Of a stretch of 64,000 bases of DNA, positions 23,870-36,900 are shown piece by piece. A program made the position numbers and the translations under genes. The notes under the pieces were generated by a model. That model saw only the letters and a list, made by a program, of their open reading frames with translations, did no database searches and was not told the origin of the DNA. This DNA comes from Hippophae tibetana. Taxonomy: Eukaryota > Streptophyta > Magnoliopsida > Rosales > Elaeagnaceae. Positions within the stretch are counted from its first letter, which is position 1; every line of letters begins with the position of its first letter. The DNA lies in assembly GCA_037013495.1 (NCBI GenBank), contig CM072806.1, forward strand, positions 20,039,501 to 20,103,500, given 5' to 3'.

Positions 23870-25620
23870 AAGATGGATTTAATAAAAAATTAATTAGAAA
23901 AATTATGATGATTTAGGTATTATATATGGATAATTAAAAGTTAAAATATTTATTAGGATTTTATTATTTAACTAATACTATGTATTTAATTTTTATATTT
24001 TAATTTTAATTTTAATTTATGATTATTCTACTATCAAAATAGTTATATAAATAAGACATGATTTTGCGTTTAATTTCAAAATATGAATCTTAAATATTTT
24101 CTCCTTCAATTATCTATCTCCCTCCCTATTTTCTACATTCTTCAATCAATAACCCTTAATTTCTTCTTTTTCTCTAATTCTATTTATTTTACGAATCACA
24201 TATGTTTGGTACTAGAACCAAACCAAAATTGTTTTTATAAATGAAATAAATATATCCTTATTTCATAAAATTAAAATTAAAATAAAAAAAGGAGCGAGGA
24301 ACATAGCCACCACCCGTCACCCACGAGCTTCCCATTGTCAGCCCAACCACCACTATCCTCTTTCAACGCCAACATCCACTATCCTCCTTCAACGCTAACA
24401 ACCATCGTGAATCGATATCACCAGTCCCACTAATGCCACCACTCTCAGCTCCCCCACCTCACAACATAAATATATGTTATCTCATATAGCCGCTAGCTCG
24501 TATTTGTGAAGGGCTACATAAATATAATTACTATATTTTAGACAAATATATGATTCTTTTAAGTAAAATAGTGAAATTATTTGCACATAATTTAAAAATT
24601 ATTAGATAAACAAATAAACAAATTATAAAGAAAAAAAGTTAACAAGTTAGATACAAAAATCAAATAATCATACAAGTAGACATCGAATCACCCCGAAGAT
24701 CATTAATATTTATACTTCATAAGTGTTTTTGATGCCTCTCCTTTTATATTAGTTAAACAACCCTTTTTTTTTTAAAAAATATTTTTCAACAACCTTCTAA
24801 ACCTTTGGTTCAACGATCTCTTAATTCATCTACACTTTTTTTTGTCCAAAACGTCCTATTAATAAAGACATCACTTACTCATCCATCTCATCCAACAAAT
24901 CGTGAGTTTTACTAGGTCAAAATTATCTAATATTATTGTCATTTATTAAAATAAAAAACCTTGTTAAAGGTTTTATGCTACTTTATCCAAATCTCAAGCT
25001 AATATTGCTAAATCTTTTGCAACTCTATTTGTAATTTCTAATGCATATTATCTAAAAATTTATACAAATATAACTATGCATGCACACTTTCAATATGATT
25101 GCTTGATTCCTAACCAAGTCATTCAAATGCCTTCCTCATTGTTGTTGAGAAATTTGTAGGGAGAGTTATAAATAACATACTATTTGTTGTTCCACATTAT
25201 TGTTAAGAGTTTCTTCCAAAGAAAAAGAAATTATAAAAATTAATAATAAATAAAGTAAGATAACTATGATTATTTAGATATTAGATATTAATATAAATAA
25301 GTTAGAATTTAAAAGTTTAAATATTTATTAGGATTTTATTATTTATTTAATATTGTGTATAAAATTTTCTTATTTGAATTTTAAATTAGATTTAGGATTT
25401 TTTTATTATCAAAATAATCCTATAAATAGAACATAATATTGTACATTTATTTTCAGAATATGAATATGAATTAAAAATTTATCCCTCAATTATGTCTCTC
25501 TCTTCAAATTCTCTCTCTTTTTTTCTAATTTTTACATTTTTCAATCTCAAACCTTAATTTCTTTTCTTTCTCTCTTTATCCAATTATATTTCTTTCCAAA
25601 TTCCCATGAAATAAAGTATT
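23870..25620. repeat. pair of LTR-like direct repeats
   Basis: Two related segments in direct orientation, about 23870-24215 and 25235-25600. They share TATTTATTAGGATTTTATTATTT, a TATA-like segment (AT(A/C)CTATAAATAGAACAT in the second copy), TTTCA(A/G)AATATGAAT and CTTAATTTCTTTT. Roughly 70% alike by eye. About 1 kb lies between them, including a C-rich patch (24300-24470), with no protein domain. This looks like an old small LTR element without genes, or two solo LTRs of one family. No target duplication found. Confidence 0.4.
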
Positions 25621-27190
25621 TAAACAACAAATAAAAATATAATGTGCTATAAAATTAAGAAATTATGAAAAAGAACTAAAAAGGAAGAAACAAGTATAAA
25701 TAACACTATGAGAATCGAGATAACTATTTATTTTCTTATTCTCATTATATTTTGTGGCCGGTATATATAAGCAAATGATAATAAAGATAAAGAAAATTCT
25801 AAAAAAATCTTATTTATTACTACAAGACATCCCTTTAAATCAATTAATTAATTAATGTAATACCAAAAATATCCTTAGACATCCATACATCCCTCAATCA
25901 CTTTTCACCTAATTTATATAAAATAAAATTAAAAAAAACTATCTCTTGAATCCCTTTCCTCTCTTAACGCTCCCAAAACCACTAGCCACCACCAGGCCTA
26001 ACCATTTGGATATTCCACTCTACGATTTTTGGGTATTCTTTTTCTTTTATTTTTCTAGATAATGATTTTTAGGTATTCATAAATAGTCACATTTTATATT
26101 ACTATCCATTAGCATTTTAGGCTAAAACAAATCTGTAATAGAAAATCTAGTTGGGAAATAGCAATAGGGGTGTTAGGGGTATAGGTTTGGCAAGGTATAT
26201 TGAACCTCACAGAAATATATAGTGGGCTTATCAAACATATTTATTTGGTTTCTCCTACCAAACAATTATAGCCTCAGTTTTTTTCATGATATGTTTATGC
26301 AATCAAAAACTATTTTTTTTTATTTAAGGTATAAGTAAACAACCAAAACTACTTCTCATAGGAAAAGAAATAAAGAATTATATAAAACGTAAGGTCTTAT
26401 GTATAGAAGAAGAAAAGCAAGAAAAATATCGACAACAAGATCTTCATCTGTTGTGGAGATTATAACATACCAACCTTTTTATAGAGAGTATGGCCAATCA
26501 TTCTCTAGACATGTCATTTGATCCTAATTATGATATGCTACTTGAATATGAGAATATTCATAAACATAGAAACCATTTTTTCATCCCCAAATTGTGAAGT
26601 TAACATATCCGTATAGAAGAGTTTTAAAATGCGTGTAGTGTATAAAATTTGGAACAAAGTTATAAGTATGATAAAAGTAAAATGTGATGATTGAATTTAT
26701 AATATTAATTTTATTTTAATTGTTTGTAAGTATGTCATGTATTATTAGGATGATCGTGATTTTTTAAGACCTATTGGTCATTCTAAAGGACAAAGTGATA
26801 GGGATTTCAATCAACCCCATAATCAACATATTACATAATGCTTTTTTATGTCACACCGTGTATAAATATGTGGATAAGATATTGGTATTGACATTTGTTG
26901 ATAAAACTCTTACTCGTTATATACTAATTTACGACATCCTAAGTAATTAAAAGTAAGGTTTTAAATTGATTATTCATCTAAATGCATCAACCAAACTTAA
27001 TAAAGTCAAATGATACTTGATCTGTTCCATCAGATTATTTCAAAATAAGCTCTAGTATAGTTCGTGAAACAAATCCTCTTAACTTCTTAAATAGTCACTC
27101 GGCTTAAAATGAAGTTGGATTGTAATCAAGCTCATCTCAAATGAAGCTTTAATTTGTGTATGTTAGAGCATCAAGAATTAGGGAATGTTA
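25621..27190. other. AT-rich intergenic DNA, nothing recognised
   Basis: No coding signal, clear repeat or RNA gene seen. The right end may hold decayed C-terminal parts of the Mutator-like element that follows. Confidence 0.4.
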
Positions 27191-27199
27191 TCTCAATTT

Positions 27200-28480
27200 G
27201 ACACCAATTTTCCTTGTGATGTCTTTAATTATCGTTTCAAAGCCGTATGTGCACTTTCTATCCTATTTGTTGTTTAATTATCGTTTCAAAGCCGTATGTG
27301 CACTTTCTATCCTATTTGTTGTTGTATATTTTGAATGCATATGTAAATTTGTCCAAGTTAAAACAAATTTTTCTTTGTATAGATTCAATCATACATTTTT
27401 CACATAATCAATTGTTTCTTGACATTCAAAAAAGTTATTCTCAAGATAATTTATGTTCAAATTATATTTATTAGTAGACTTCGATAATATAACAATACGC
27501 CACACATTATTGAAAAATTTCCATCTTTTCATATCTTTGAATAATTTCTTCGTATTTGTTAGTACATTCTAGAAAATATGTCATCTACAACGATGGTGAG
27601 CAGATGTGACAAACACTTCTATGATTGCATTCATAGGAGCTCTCTCTATTTGTTATGATGACATTAGGCGTAATATCTCCATTATTAAAGATTTCAATCT
27701 TTCTAATATCCAATGATAATTGTCCTCCCTTTCAAATTCCATATATGCACACATAGTAGAAAATGTCATGTTTCTAGAAGTAATCTTAATAATCTCAAAA
27801 AACGACAATTTGTACTTATTAATCTTGTAGGTACAATCCATTTTAATCAAATGAGAAAAAGCTCTTAACAAATCAATAGATACTAGATGAACAAAAAATA
27901 GGTTTGTAATAACTTGATCAATATCATTGCTCCTATATCACTCTATATATTTGTGAAAAACCAACAAATGCATCAATTGTTTGGAAATTGACCTCCCATC
28001 TTGTTATTTAAGTCTATGATTTTGACGAGCATTGTATATATTTTTTATTGTACAACAATTTTGCTCATTCTGTTGCTTCATACTTTACAAAATGTGTGTT
28101 GGACCTAATGTTACATTTTGTGATATCAACTAGCAAATTCATCTCTTTATTAGTGAATTTTCCTGCATATGAATAACCTTTAAGATATCGTGTTAATTAG
28201 TGATTATGTGTACTATAACTAATTGTCAACTTCTAGTGAGAACTCTTTTTATCATTCTTTCTTTTAAAGAAAATAGGCAATTACATTTTCTTATTTGGTT
28301 TTGACTCGCTTCTCCTTATTATCATTTTTTTTATCCTTGGGGTCTTTTGGTTTTGCTTTAGAATGATAAACCTCACTTTTTTCACATGCACAATCTCCTA
28401 CCATTTGAACTTGTATCATACTTTTTCATCACAATCACTATTCCATTATTTATCCTAGTAGACTCTGTCTATGCTATCAG
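27200..28480 (-). pseudogene. Mutator-like (FAR1-type) transposase remnant
   Basis: On the minus strand, from 28480 downward, pieces occur in the order of plant FAR1/MULE transposases. First a FAR1-like N-terminal part (SSNGRRLC, then a Lys-rich stretch), then GKFTNKEMNLLVDITK (near 28150), a stretch like RPTHILCSMKQQN, the MULE core HLIKMDCTYKINKYKLSF (near 27840), MCAYMEFEREDNYHWILERL (near 27740), LMNAIIEVF- and RRHI-like pieces, and a VESAH-type end near 27300. Frames shift repeatedly and stops are frequent, so it is dead. A 48-bp segment covering the last motif is duplicated in tandem. No terminal inverted repeats were found. Confidence 0.72.
27228..27325. repeat. 48-bp tandem duplication in MULE remnant
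   Basis: The segment TAATTATCGTTTCAAAGCCG, continuing TATGTGCACTTTCTATCC and TATTTGTTGTT, occurs twice back to back with no differences visible over its main part. It corresponds on the minus strand to the TNRIESAH-like motif of MULE transposases. Confidence 0.85.
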
Positions 28481-28679
28481 ATCTTCTTTTGAAATAAACA
28501 CCTATATTAAAAGATCATAAATTAATACATTTCAATAAGATAATACGTACTATTTATTATAAATGTACAATATATCTCACTCTATCTATCTTGAATAAAT
28601 TGATACAATCAATACTTTGTTTATCTTATATCTCGTACTCTCCATTATCCTGTAAAAAAATAAGAAATAAAAATATTTA

Positions 28680-28900
28680 AAAAATATAGAGATTTGGTAG
28701 AACCCATCGATGTTTATGAAAGATTCGGTAGGGTTTATTGAACATATCTTGAATGTTCGATAAGTTTTATTGAATCAATTTTCAAATATTTTTTAATGGA
28801 ATCGTTAAGGTTTACTAAGAATTTAGGATATGTTCGGTAGGCCCTACCAAGGCTTTCATAAATATTTGGTAGACTCTTGTTGAATCATTGTGCGATTTGC
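28680..28900. repeat. short imperfect repeats with TTCGGTAGG-type core
   Basis: Five loose copies of a unit of about 45 bp with cores ATTTGGTAGAAC, ATTCGGTAGGGTTTATTGAA, GTTCGATAAGTTTTATTGAA, GTTCGGTAGGCCCTACC and ATTTGGTAGACTCTTGTTGAA. No function assigned. They lie about 200 bp beyond the MULE remnant and might belong to its end region. Confidence 0.4.
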
Positions 28901-29924
28901 AAAAAATAAAAATAAAAATTATGCAAATAATTGTTTTAATTGTTTTATGTTCAATTTTCTTCGGGTTTTTTTTCACATATTTGATATATATCTCTTCTAT
29001 TTTTAATACCTATAATATTCTAAGTATCAAAATGTTAATATTTGTGTATAGTTGGTGGTAAATGTGGAGGCACAGATGAAAAAGAAAAAGTGGGATATAT
29101 GGGATGTGAGATGTTTTGTTGTATTTTAAATATTTAAGGATAAATTTATCTTTTCTATGCAATAAATTAATTTTTAAGTACCAAGATGTCTCATAATAAA
29201 AATCGAAAATTTTCCTAAATATAATTGAATGTAAGGTAAAAAACCTTTAGTGATTTAAGGAAGTAGTTATGAATATCTAAGGACATGATTCATAAAAGAG
29301 AAATCATTCATTGGTATTTGACTAATGTTGATGTGGTATTCTAATGAATAGTTTTTCCTATAAATTTCAATGGTAAAAAAGAAAAAGTGAGTCTCACTTT
29401 GTTATTAGTTAGGACTATTGGTTTTGGATTGATGTATAATTCATTCCTTTAAAAAAGTTACGAAGATGAAGAGATAGAGATCCTAAAAAAGCGATTAAGA
29501 AGGTGAAAAGATAGGTACAAAAAAATGGACTAGGTACCGACTAGTATCTTACTTTTAAAAAAGGTATACATAAAATGACTATTTTGACAAAATTTGATCA
29601 ATATAAAATGTAACGACGAACGTATTATTTTATCATTACCAATACTCACGTATATTGCATTTTAGGTTTTTAAATATTTTTTTTTCAAAAAAAGACTATT
29701 AATTGGTGTACCTCTTATTAAAGTAAGGTACTAATGATATAAACTTATTTAGTTTTAATATTAATCTATATCTTAACAAAAAGTTAAGTTACCATATAAA
29801 ATTTTTATCCTGTGAAAAACACGTCTAATAAAACCTAATGAAAAAAAGAGAGCACACTATTCTTATTATATGCTAGTTAAACTACTTTATAAAAAACATT
29901 GTAAAGAAAGCTCAATGGGACAAA

Positions 29925-30260
29925 CACATGAAAAAAGGAAAGTCAGATGCATACCTATCTTGTGTACTAAATTCTTAAATGTTGTAGTGGACAATGCCTT
30001 TGTGAATAATCCAGCCAAATTATCTTTTGAACAAATTTGTTGAATATCACAATTTCACAAATTTTACGAAGATCATGAGTGAAGAAGAAGATGCGTTTCA
30101 TTCTGTCTCCCAGCTTGATGTATCATCCCTTTAATTGAACTATGCATGCAACATTATCTTCCTACAATATTGTTGAAGTTTTATGCTGGAAGATAGATTA
30201 CACGACTTTCGAATATCATATACATTCTCTACTTGTATCATGAGTTGAAATAAGTTCAGC
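29925..30260 (-). mobile_element. copia RNase H fragment (fossil)
   Basis: The minus strand reads pieces of the end of a copia RNase H region: SSIKGMIHQA and QNETH (near 30130-30080), QQICSKDNLAGLFTKAL (near 30040-29990) and TTFKNLVHKIGM (near 29985-29950). The version (the K-G-x-I-x-x-x-R-x-x-H pattern) resembles the SIRE-like branch of copia. Short and broken. It lies about 600 bp upstream of the NEMP gene. Confidence 0.65.
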
Positions 30261-30874
30261 ATAATTTGAGAAAGTAATAAATATAATTTATTCTATTAAT
30301 TACCATGATATAGATTATAGATGTAGCATCAGTTAATATTTTACATCACTTTTTTCCCTTTAGTAATATTATATTATAAGAAGTGCTTTTTTTTTCTTTC
30401 AAAAGTAGATAATGTATAATTTTAATTAATCAAATTTTTAAAATTAATTGAAAGAGTTCATAATTTTATTATCAAATATAATAAATATTTTTAACATATA
30501 AAAAATTTAAAATTCAAACTCTAATTATAAATATTTAAATAGCTTATTTATTTAAACATCACTTTTTTAGGATATAAATTATATTCTAATTATAATTGAT
30601 GTAATAGTATATTTATCCTATTTTTTTTTATATATAATATAATTAGTAGTATATAAACTTTTCTTATTCTTTTTTTAAATATAACTAAATGCAATTCTAA
30701 GTATTGTACTACCCTTCGTTAATAATAATAATAAAAAAGAAAGAAAAAGGACAATTCCATTAGAGTACCCAAAGTCATTAAAAAGGAACAAAAAGCAGGG
30801 ACGAAAAGCCGGCGACAAGGCCTCCAGATTGAAATTTGGGAGCCAAAACGCTCCCTTCCCTTCCCTAAACAGTA
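30261..30874. other. NEMP gene upstream region
   Basis: AT-rich, with a run TTTTTTTTATATATAATATA near 30621-30640. The last 100 bases, rich in A/G and then C/T (CTCCCTTCCCTTCCCTAAAC), are probably the 5' UTR. I see no reliable TATA box or transcription start. Confidence 0.35.
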
Positions 30875-30983
30875 ATGGTAGCAGCAATGATGAGTTTCTC
30901 TTCTACCACAACTCTTCTTTTGGTTGTCTCGTATTTCATTACTTTGATCTTCTCACGTGTCATTCACGTGGCCGGTTTCAGAG
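30875..30983 (+). CDS. NEMP exon 1: signal peptide
   Basis: Encodes MVAAMMSFSSTTTLLLVVSY and FITLIFSRVIHVAGFR, a typical hydrophobic signal sequence for entry into the ER/nuclear envelope. Donor GTACTG. Met at residues 5 and 6 could also serve as starts without changing the signal. The first ATG is preferred for its context (GTAATGG). Confidence 0.85.
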
Positions 30984-33900
30984 GTACTGACATATCATCT
31001 TTTGTCTCCGCTTCCTTAGCGTTTAATTTATTGCTCTGTTTGGTTTCAGATCCATTTGTGGATTTAATATTTCATTGTTTTTCCTCTTTCTTTCTTTTTT
31101 TGGTGTAAAATCACAGGTGTTGATTCTGGAAATCCAGTTGTACACGTTAATCCATCTCCTCTAACTGGAAATTCATTTATCCATGGTTCTAAAGAAGTTG
31201 TTTTGTGCGAACGTGTTCAAGTTTCTAGTATCTCTCGACTCAACCTTGGTAGTTATGCCAGTTCAATTCGGGTTACACTGTCTCCATCTGTAGCAATTCC
31301 CGAGAGATTACATAATAAAATTCAGGTTTGTTTTCATAGGTATGTCAAGACTTTTTAATTTTATTTTATCTCACTCTTTCTAATATTTTGTGAAACCTAT
31401 TTTAAGTAATATTACCTAATCATGAAAAAGCTCTTTTGTGTCCGGAAAAACTTTAGACGTTTCAAAAACTTCAAATGTGCCATAGAACATAAAACAAAAT
31501 TTAAGAGATTAAGAAGAGCAGAGTAAAGTAAAAGAAAAGTAATCAGAACATCAAGAATTTTATGTGGTTTGTTTCTTACATCCATGGGAAGGGCCAAATA
31601 ATCATCCATTATGAAAAACGGTTCGAGTACAGATTACAAGTATAAGAAAAAAAAGTTCAAAACTAGACTTAAAAACAAGCCTACAAGCCTCTAAGGTAGA
31701 GACTCTAAGAACACTCTCAAATCTTTTACCATCAAACCCAAAAAAACCCTCGAGAAACCAAGAGACAGAGAGAACTTAGGAGAGAAAATGAGATAGAAAA
31801 CAAATAGAGAAAAGGCGTTGGAAATGATCCTAGAGAAACCCTAGGGAAACATGAGGTATTTGTGTGTCTCGTGTTCCCTAGGTGATATAAAGGAAATGAA
31901 CAAGATCAACTTAGCAAAGGCCCAACGATAAGTTTAGTGTTTACGCGGCTGACACAAGGAGGCCCAGCGTGAACTTAAAGCTTTCAAATAGTTATGTTTT
32001 TCTCCCCACAAGTTCTCAAAATCATACTTGGATCCTAACAAATAAAAGACCTATCAAAAGGTCCACCCAGTACCATCTCTTAGCTATTTATTGGTGGATA
32101 TATATATATAGTTCATTCATCTATTTATTTATTCTTCAATTGTTCCAGAAATGAGTCACTTGGATTGTGTCGCTGTGAAATGGAAGAGTGGGCAAGTATT
32201 CAGAAGGGGTTATGGAGCACTTTTGTGTCACCTTATGAGGATAAATACCTTGATATCAAATGCACTACTGACCTACCTGGCCCTATCACTATTGCTATTC
32301 AAGAAGGTGCAATCCTCTTTCTTTCTGGAATGGCTCTTGCTGGTTTCCAATCCCTCTCTTCAATCCTTTGGTATTTCTTGTATATGTTTTGCAGATATTC
32401 AGCAATGGCGTCTGGTTTGTTTAGCATTGGGATTCACCCTGTTATTAGTGGCACCTATAATCAGCAATTGGGTTCCTTTCTATTACAGCAGTTCAATGAC
32501 TATTGGAGTGTTTCTTGTCATTATCATCCTTCTTTTTCAGGTATATCATCTTTCTATTTCATGAGGTAACCCTTTGCCAATATTATTGGTACAGCTAAAA
32601 TATAGCACTCTTGATTGTCAGGGACATTTCCATGAAGATTAATTTGCACTGGTTATCCATGCTGGTTTGGTGATAATATTAACCTTATGTCCACCATATT
32701 ATATTGTTCATATTTTTAGTAATGGTAGTGTGTCCTACTTGGTATCATTCAATATGTATAAGGCTGAAACTCCGGAGTACCAAAACTTTGAAACGTGCTT
32801 TCATTTTGTCATTGATTTTAGTTGGTAAATTTTCCATATAGGAATGCTTCCATTAACTTCAAGATGCTTTTATTTGTTGATGACTGAACTTTCTTTTGTG
32901 TGTAGAAGCAGAATTCACAGTTTTTATTCTCAATGATAAGAGTTTCTATAATATACCTCCTAAATCTTCTTCTTTCTATTAAATTGAAGCTTGCTATATG
33001 CTTCTTTCTTACTTTGTTTATGTATGCTGTAGGGAATGAAATTATTGCCTACTGGAAGGAAAAATATATTATATCTTACTTTATATGGATCTTTGGTGAG
33101 TGCAGCTTGCATTTAACCTTATTCGTTTGAAAGTAATTCAAAGTATTTAATTATATTTAGTTCAAGCTGTCCTCATAATGCATTTACTTTGCAGTTTGGA
33201 GCCGGATCTTTTCTTTTAAATCAGCTATCATTGGTGGTGAATTCAATTCTTGTAAATTTTGGATGGAGTCAGGAAATGCACAACCCTGTAAGTGCTCTTT
33301 TTCTGGATGGGGTGGGGGATGGCCGAATCACATTTACCTGATTATGACCAAGGTGATCGATATTGGCTATACTACTACTAATAAGCTAAATATACGGTCC
33401 ATCTGATAATTTCAAATTTTAATATTCTGCTTTATTTCTTATGACCAAGGTGATCAATATTGGCACGTGTTGCACGTGAAAACATGCATGCACCATTTTT
33501 TTTATTATAACCATAGTTGAAATATTAGATATTCAATATTATTAGTATTAGAATATTTTAGATATTAGATTAGATAATTATCATCATGCTTCCTTATTAG
33601 TTTAGGAGTTTTATTTTGAGTTCTACTAGAATTACCCCATGTTTGGTTGGAGGGAATGGAAAGGAATCAGAACTGATTCCTTCCACAGTCCAGCCCCAAA
33701 CGAACCAAAAATTCCAAAAACTAAAAACTCCATTTTTTAGCAATAAATGCCCTATTTATAGCTAAAAAAATACATCTAAAATAATATATTTTTTTAGACA
33801 CGTCTGAAACATTTACATCGAAAATAAAAACACACGCGTGTCAGACATTTTTCTTAAATTCCGCAGCCATGCGTACGAAAAAGAATATCGAATTTATTAT

Positions 33901-36900
33901 TTTAATGTACGCGTGGAAGACATGAAACATGTGTCGTTGCTGATTTTTTTTATTCAATCCGGGTGCCACATGTTGGGATCTGATTGGTGGAAGAATTAAT
34001 AGACACGTGGTAGCATTTCATTGGGGGAGAGAAGCGGTTGCACGCAGAATTGTCGCACGGGATAAGCGGCGCGAAATGTGGGGGACAGTTGGAAACGCGT
34101 GCGTGAAATTCTTTGTTTTCGTGTTCACCGAAACTTGCCACGTGTCAGCACATGATTGGCTGCAAGGAATGGTGGGACACGTGGCAGATTTCAATAGGTT
34201 GTATAAAGGGGCGCATGTGATTTGGCCGTAGGAAACCATGGTTTTTGGGAGACGCGTAAGACACGTGGGGTCCCACCCTGCACGCTGGCCTGCGGGGCAG
34301 GTGGGCCCCACTCGGTGCACCGAGCCACGTGATCCAGAAAACCTGCTTCCATTTGCTTTGGTCGGGTTTGAAAGACACGCGCTCATCCTAACCGTTTCTT
34401 GTCTGATCTGACAGTTCACGTTGCGCGCGTGGACTTCTCTACTGCGCAGAAAAATAAACTTTTTTAATTGCATTTTAACCCTCCAATTTAATTCAAATTA
34501 CATTTTAAACTTTCTTTAATTACAATTAAGCCCTTTTCTAATTTAAATTAAATTTTAAACTTTTAATAATTAAAATTAAGCCCGATTTTAATTTTAATTA
34601 TATTTTAGACTTTTATAAATTGCAATTAAGCACTCTTTTATTTGAAATTATATTTTTAGACACAAATTTGCAATTAATTACGTTTTCGAGTCAAATTATT
34701 TAATTTTCTTAAAAATGTATTTTTTAACACATAAACAGTAAATATTAATTTATTGAACTAAAATTAACTAAAAATGTAAAGAAACTAACAATTGTAATTA
34801 ATAAAATAAATGAAAATAACTATAAAAAATACAGTTATCAAGCCAGGATTTGACAAATCTTTTCCAAACAACTCCCTCTCGTTAAGAAGTCCTTCCCACC
34901 AAACATGGGCTCTCCTGATCAGGTTAGAAGAAACAATCTAACCTGCTTACACTCTGTCGCTTTCGTAGACTGAAAGAATTCTTCAACAGTGTTCAACTAA
35001 TAGTTAAAATACTCAACATGAAATAGACCAACAAAACCAATCTAATATTAGTAATCTATATATATGCTTAGATTATAACCTTTAGGTGTTGCAAACACTT
35101 CATCAGTATTTGTCTTAAGGGAAATTTTGCATTTGGTTTTGTAAACATTTCCTAAAATAACAGAACATCACCATTAGTTGAACCTGGCAAAAAAAAGTCA
35201 TTGTGAAGGTTGAGTTTTCCCTTTACCATTAGTTGCTTTTTTTACCTGCCCTGTTTGTTTACTTGATGGCTTCCAAATTGCAACTCATATATAGTACTTA
35301 AACCTGTGAATCTTATTGGTGCTATTTGTTAATTGGATGCACACATTATGTTTTGATTTTGATATTTCAGTTTACTGTTTAATTTTAGTTGGTTGTTGGC
35401 TCACAGGTCTTTGTATTTTTACTTCTGGGCATTGGCCTTGCTGGAGCAGCACTGGGCTATTGGATAGTGAGGAAATACGTTATCTCAAAAGATGGAAATG
35501 TGGATGTTGGGGTCGCTCAATTTGTGAAATGGGCCATGCGAATCATTGGAACCACCTTCATTTTGCAGGTGTGCCTTATTTAATTTCAATTTGTCCGATA
35601 ATTGCTACGAGCTAGAGGGGTTTTAATTATTAATTTTACTTTTTGCACTAAAAACATAAATAAGATATTATTGGCCAGGTAGGGTTAAGAGCCTTATAAT
35701 ATGAGAATTCTAGACATCGATTAGATGGTGTTATACTCAATATACATATTTACTGAACCTAGGTCTATTCTTTTGTCCACAAGCCAATAAGGTAGAGCCA
35801 TTTTTGTTTGAATCTATTCTTATGCACACAAGTCTTTACATTAGCTTACTTTTTAGCCCATGGGTGTTGTGAAACAATGGTAGGATCTCCTAGTTTTCTT
35901 GTATTTTTTTTTTGGGGTCAAAAGAGAGAATTTCATTAATGGCAGCATTACAAAACAACCCACTACCTCCCAACACAAACCCTAAACAAAGTAAATCACC
36001 AACTAGCAACCATTTTTCATCGTAGCTTGCTCCAAAACCTAGATCCAATTCTTCTAGCTAATACACCCAAAGAAAATTATAGAAGAACTAAAGCCAAAAT
36101 AAATCTCCTATGGCATTCTCACTATTCAATAAGACATGTTTTGGTTAGGAGTTAAGCTTTGCATATAGATGAGCTTGAATACCGACATTAACGAATGATT
36201 TATCAAACTAGTATGACATTTGGGTTAGATTCCAATTTTTACCAAAATTGTTCCTGAGGTAAGGGTTATTATTGTCGTGGTAAGACATTGCTTTGTCGTG
36301 GTAAGCCTTATCATAACACTGAATGCTAGTGGTCTTCTCACACCAAGCCAATGCCTTCCATTTTTTACCAAAATCGTCTCGAGGTGAGGTTTACCACTAT
36401 TATGGTAAGACATTGTTTTATCGTGGTAAGCCTTTATACATCAGATCAATGCCTTATCATGAATTCAATTTTTTATTAAAATCGCTTTGAGGTAAGGTCT
36501 ACCACTGTTGTAGCAAACCTTAGCTCAAAGTGATTTTTTGGGTAATTTTTTTAACATTAACAGAAAAAATTATATTTCATTTGGATTGGAAATAGAGAAA
36601 ATTATCCATGTAGTAATACAGATGTGGACCGGAGGTCCAATTGAAGGAGTTAATATATTTACACAACATTTTATTGCTTTATTGCTGGTTCTATTTGATT
36701 AAAGATTTATGCCTTCGAGAAGATTTTCCAGTCACACATGACTGATGGGATTGAGGTTGCTTGCTTTTCTCACAGAAAGGCATTTATTACTAAATTAACA
36801 TCCTTCTTCAAACCTAGATCGGTTAGGATATTTTTACTCTAGACCCCAAAGATTAGATTGGTATTAATGATTAGTGTCTCTTTGCTGTGGTTATGATGGT

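Noticed and set aside
34018-34473. Open frames on both strands in NEMP intron 6
   Set aside because: High GC lowers stop frequency here. No protein family is recognisable, and the intron is bounded by in-phase exons.
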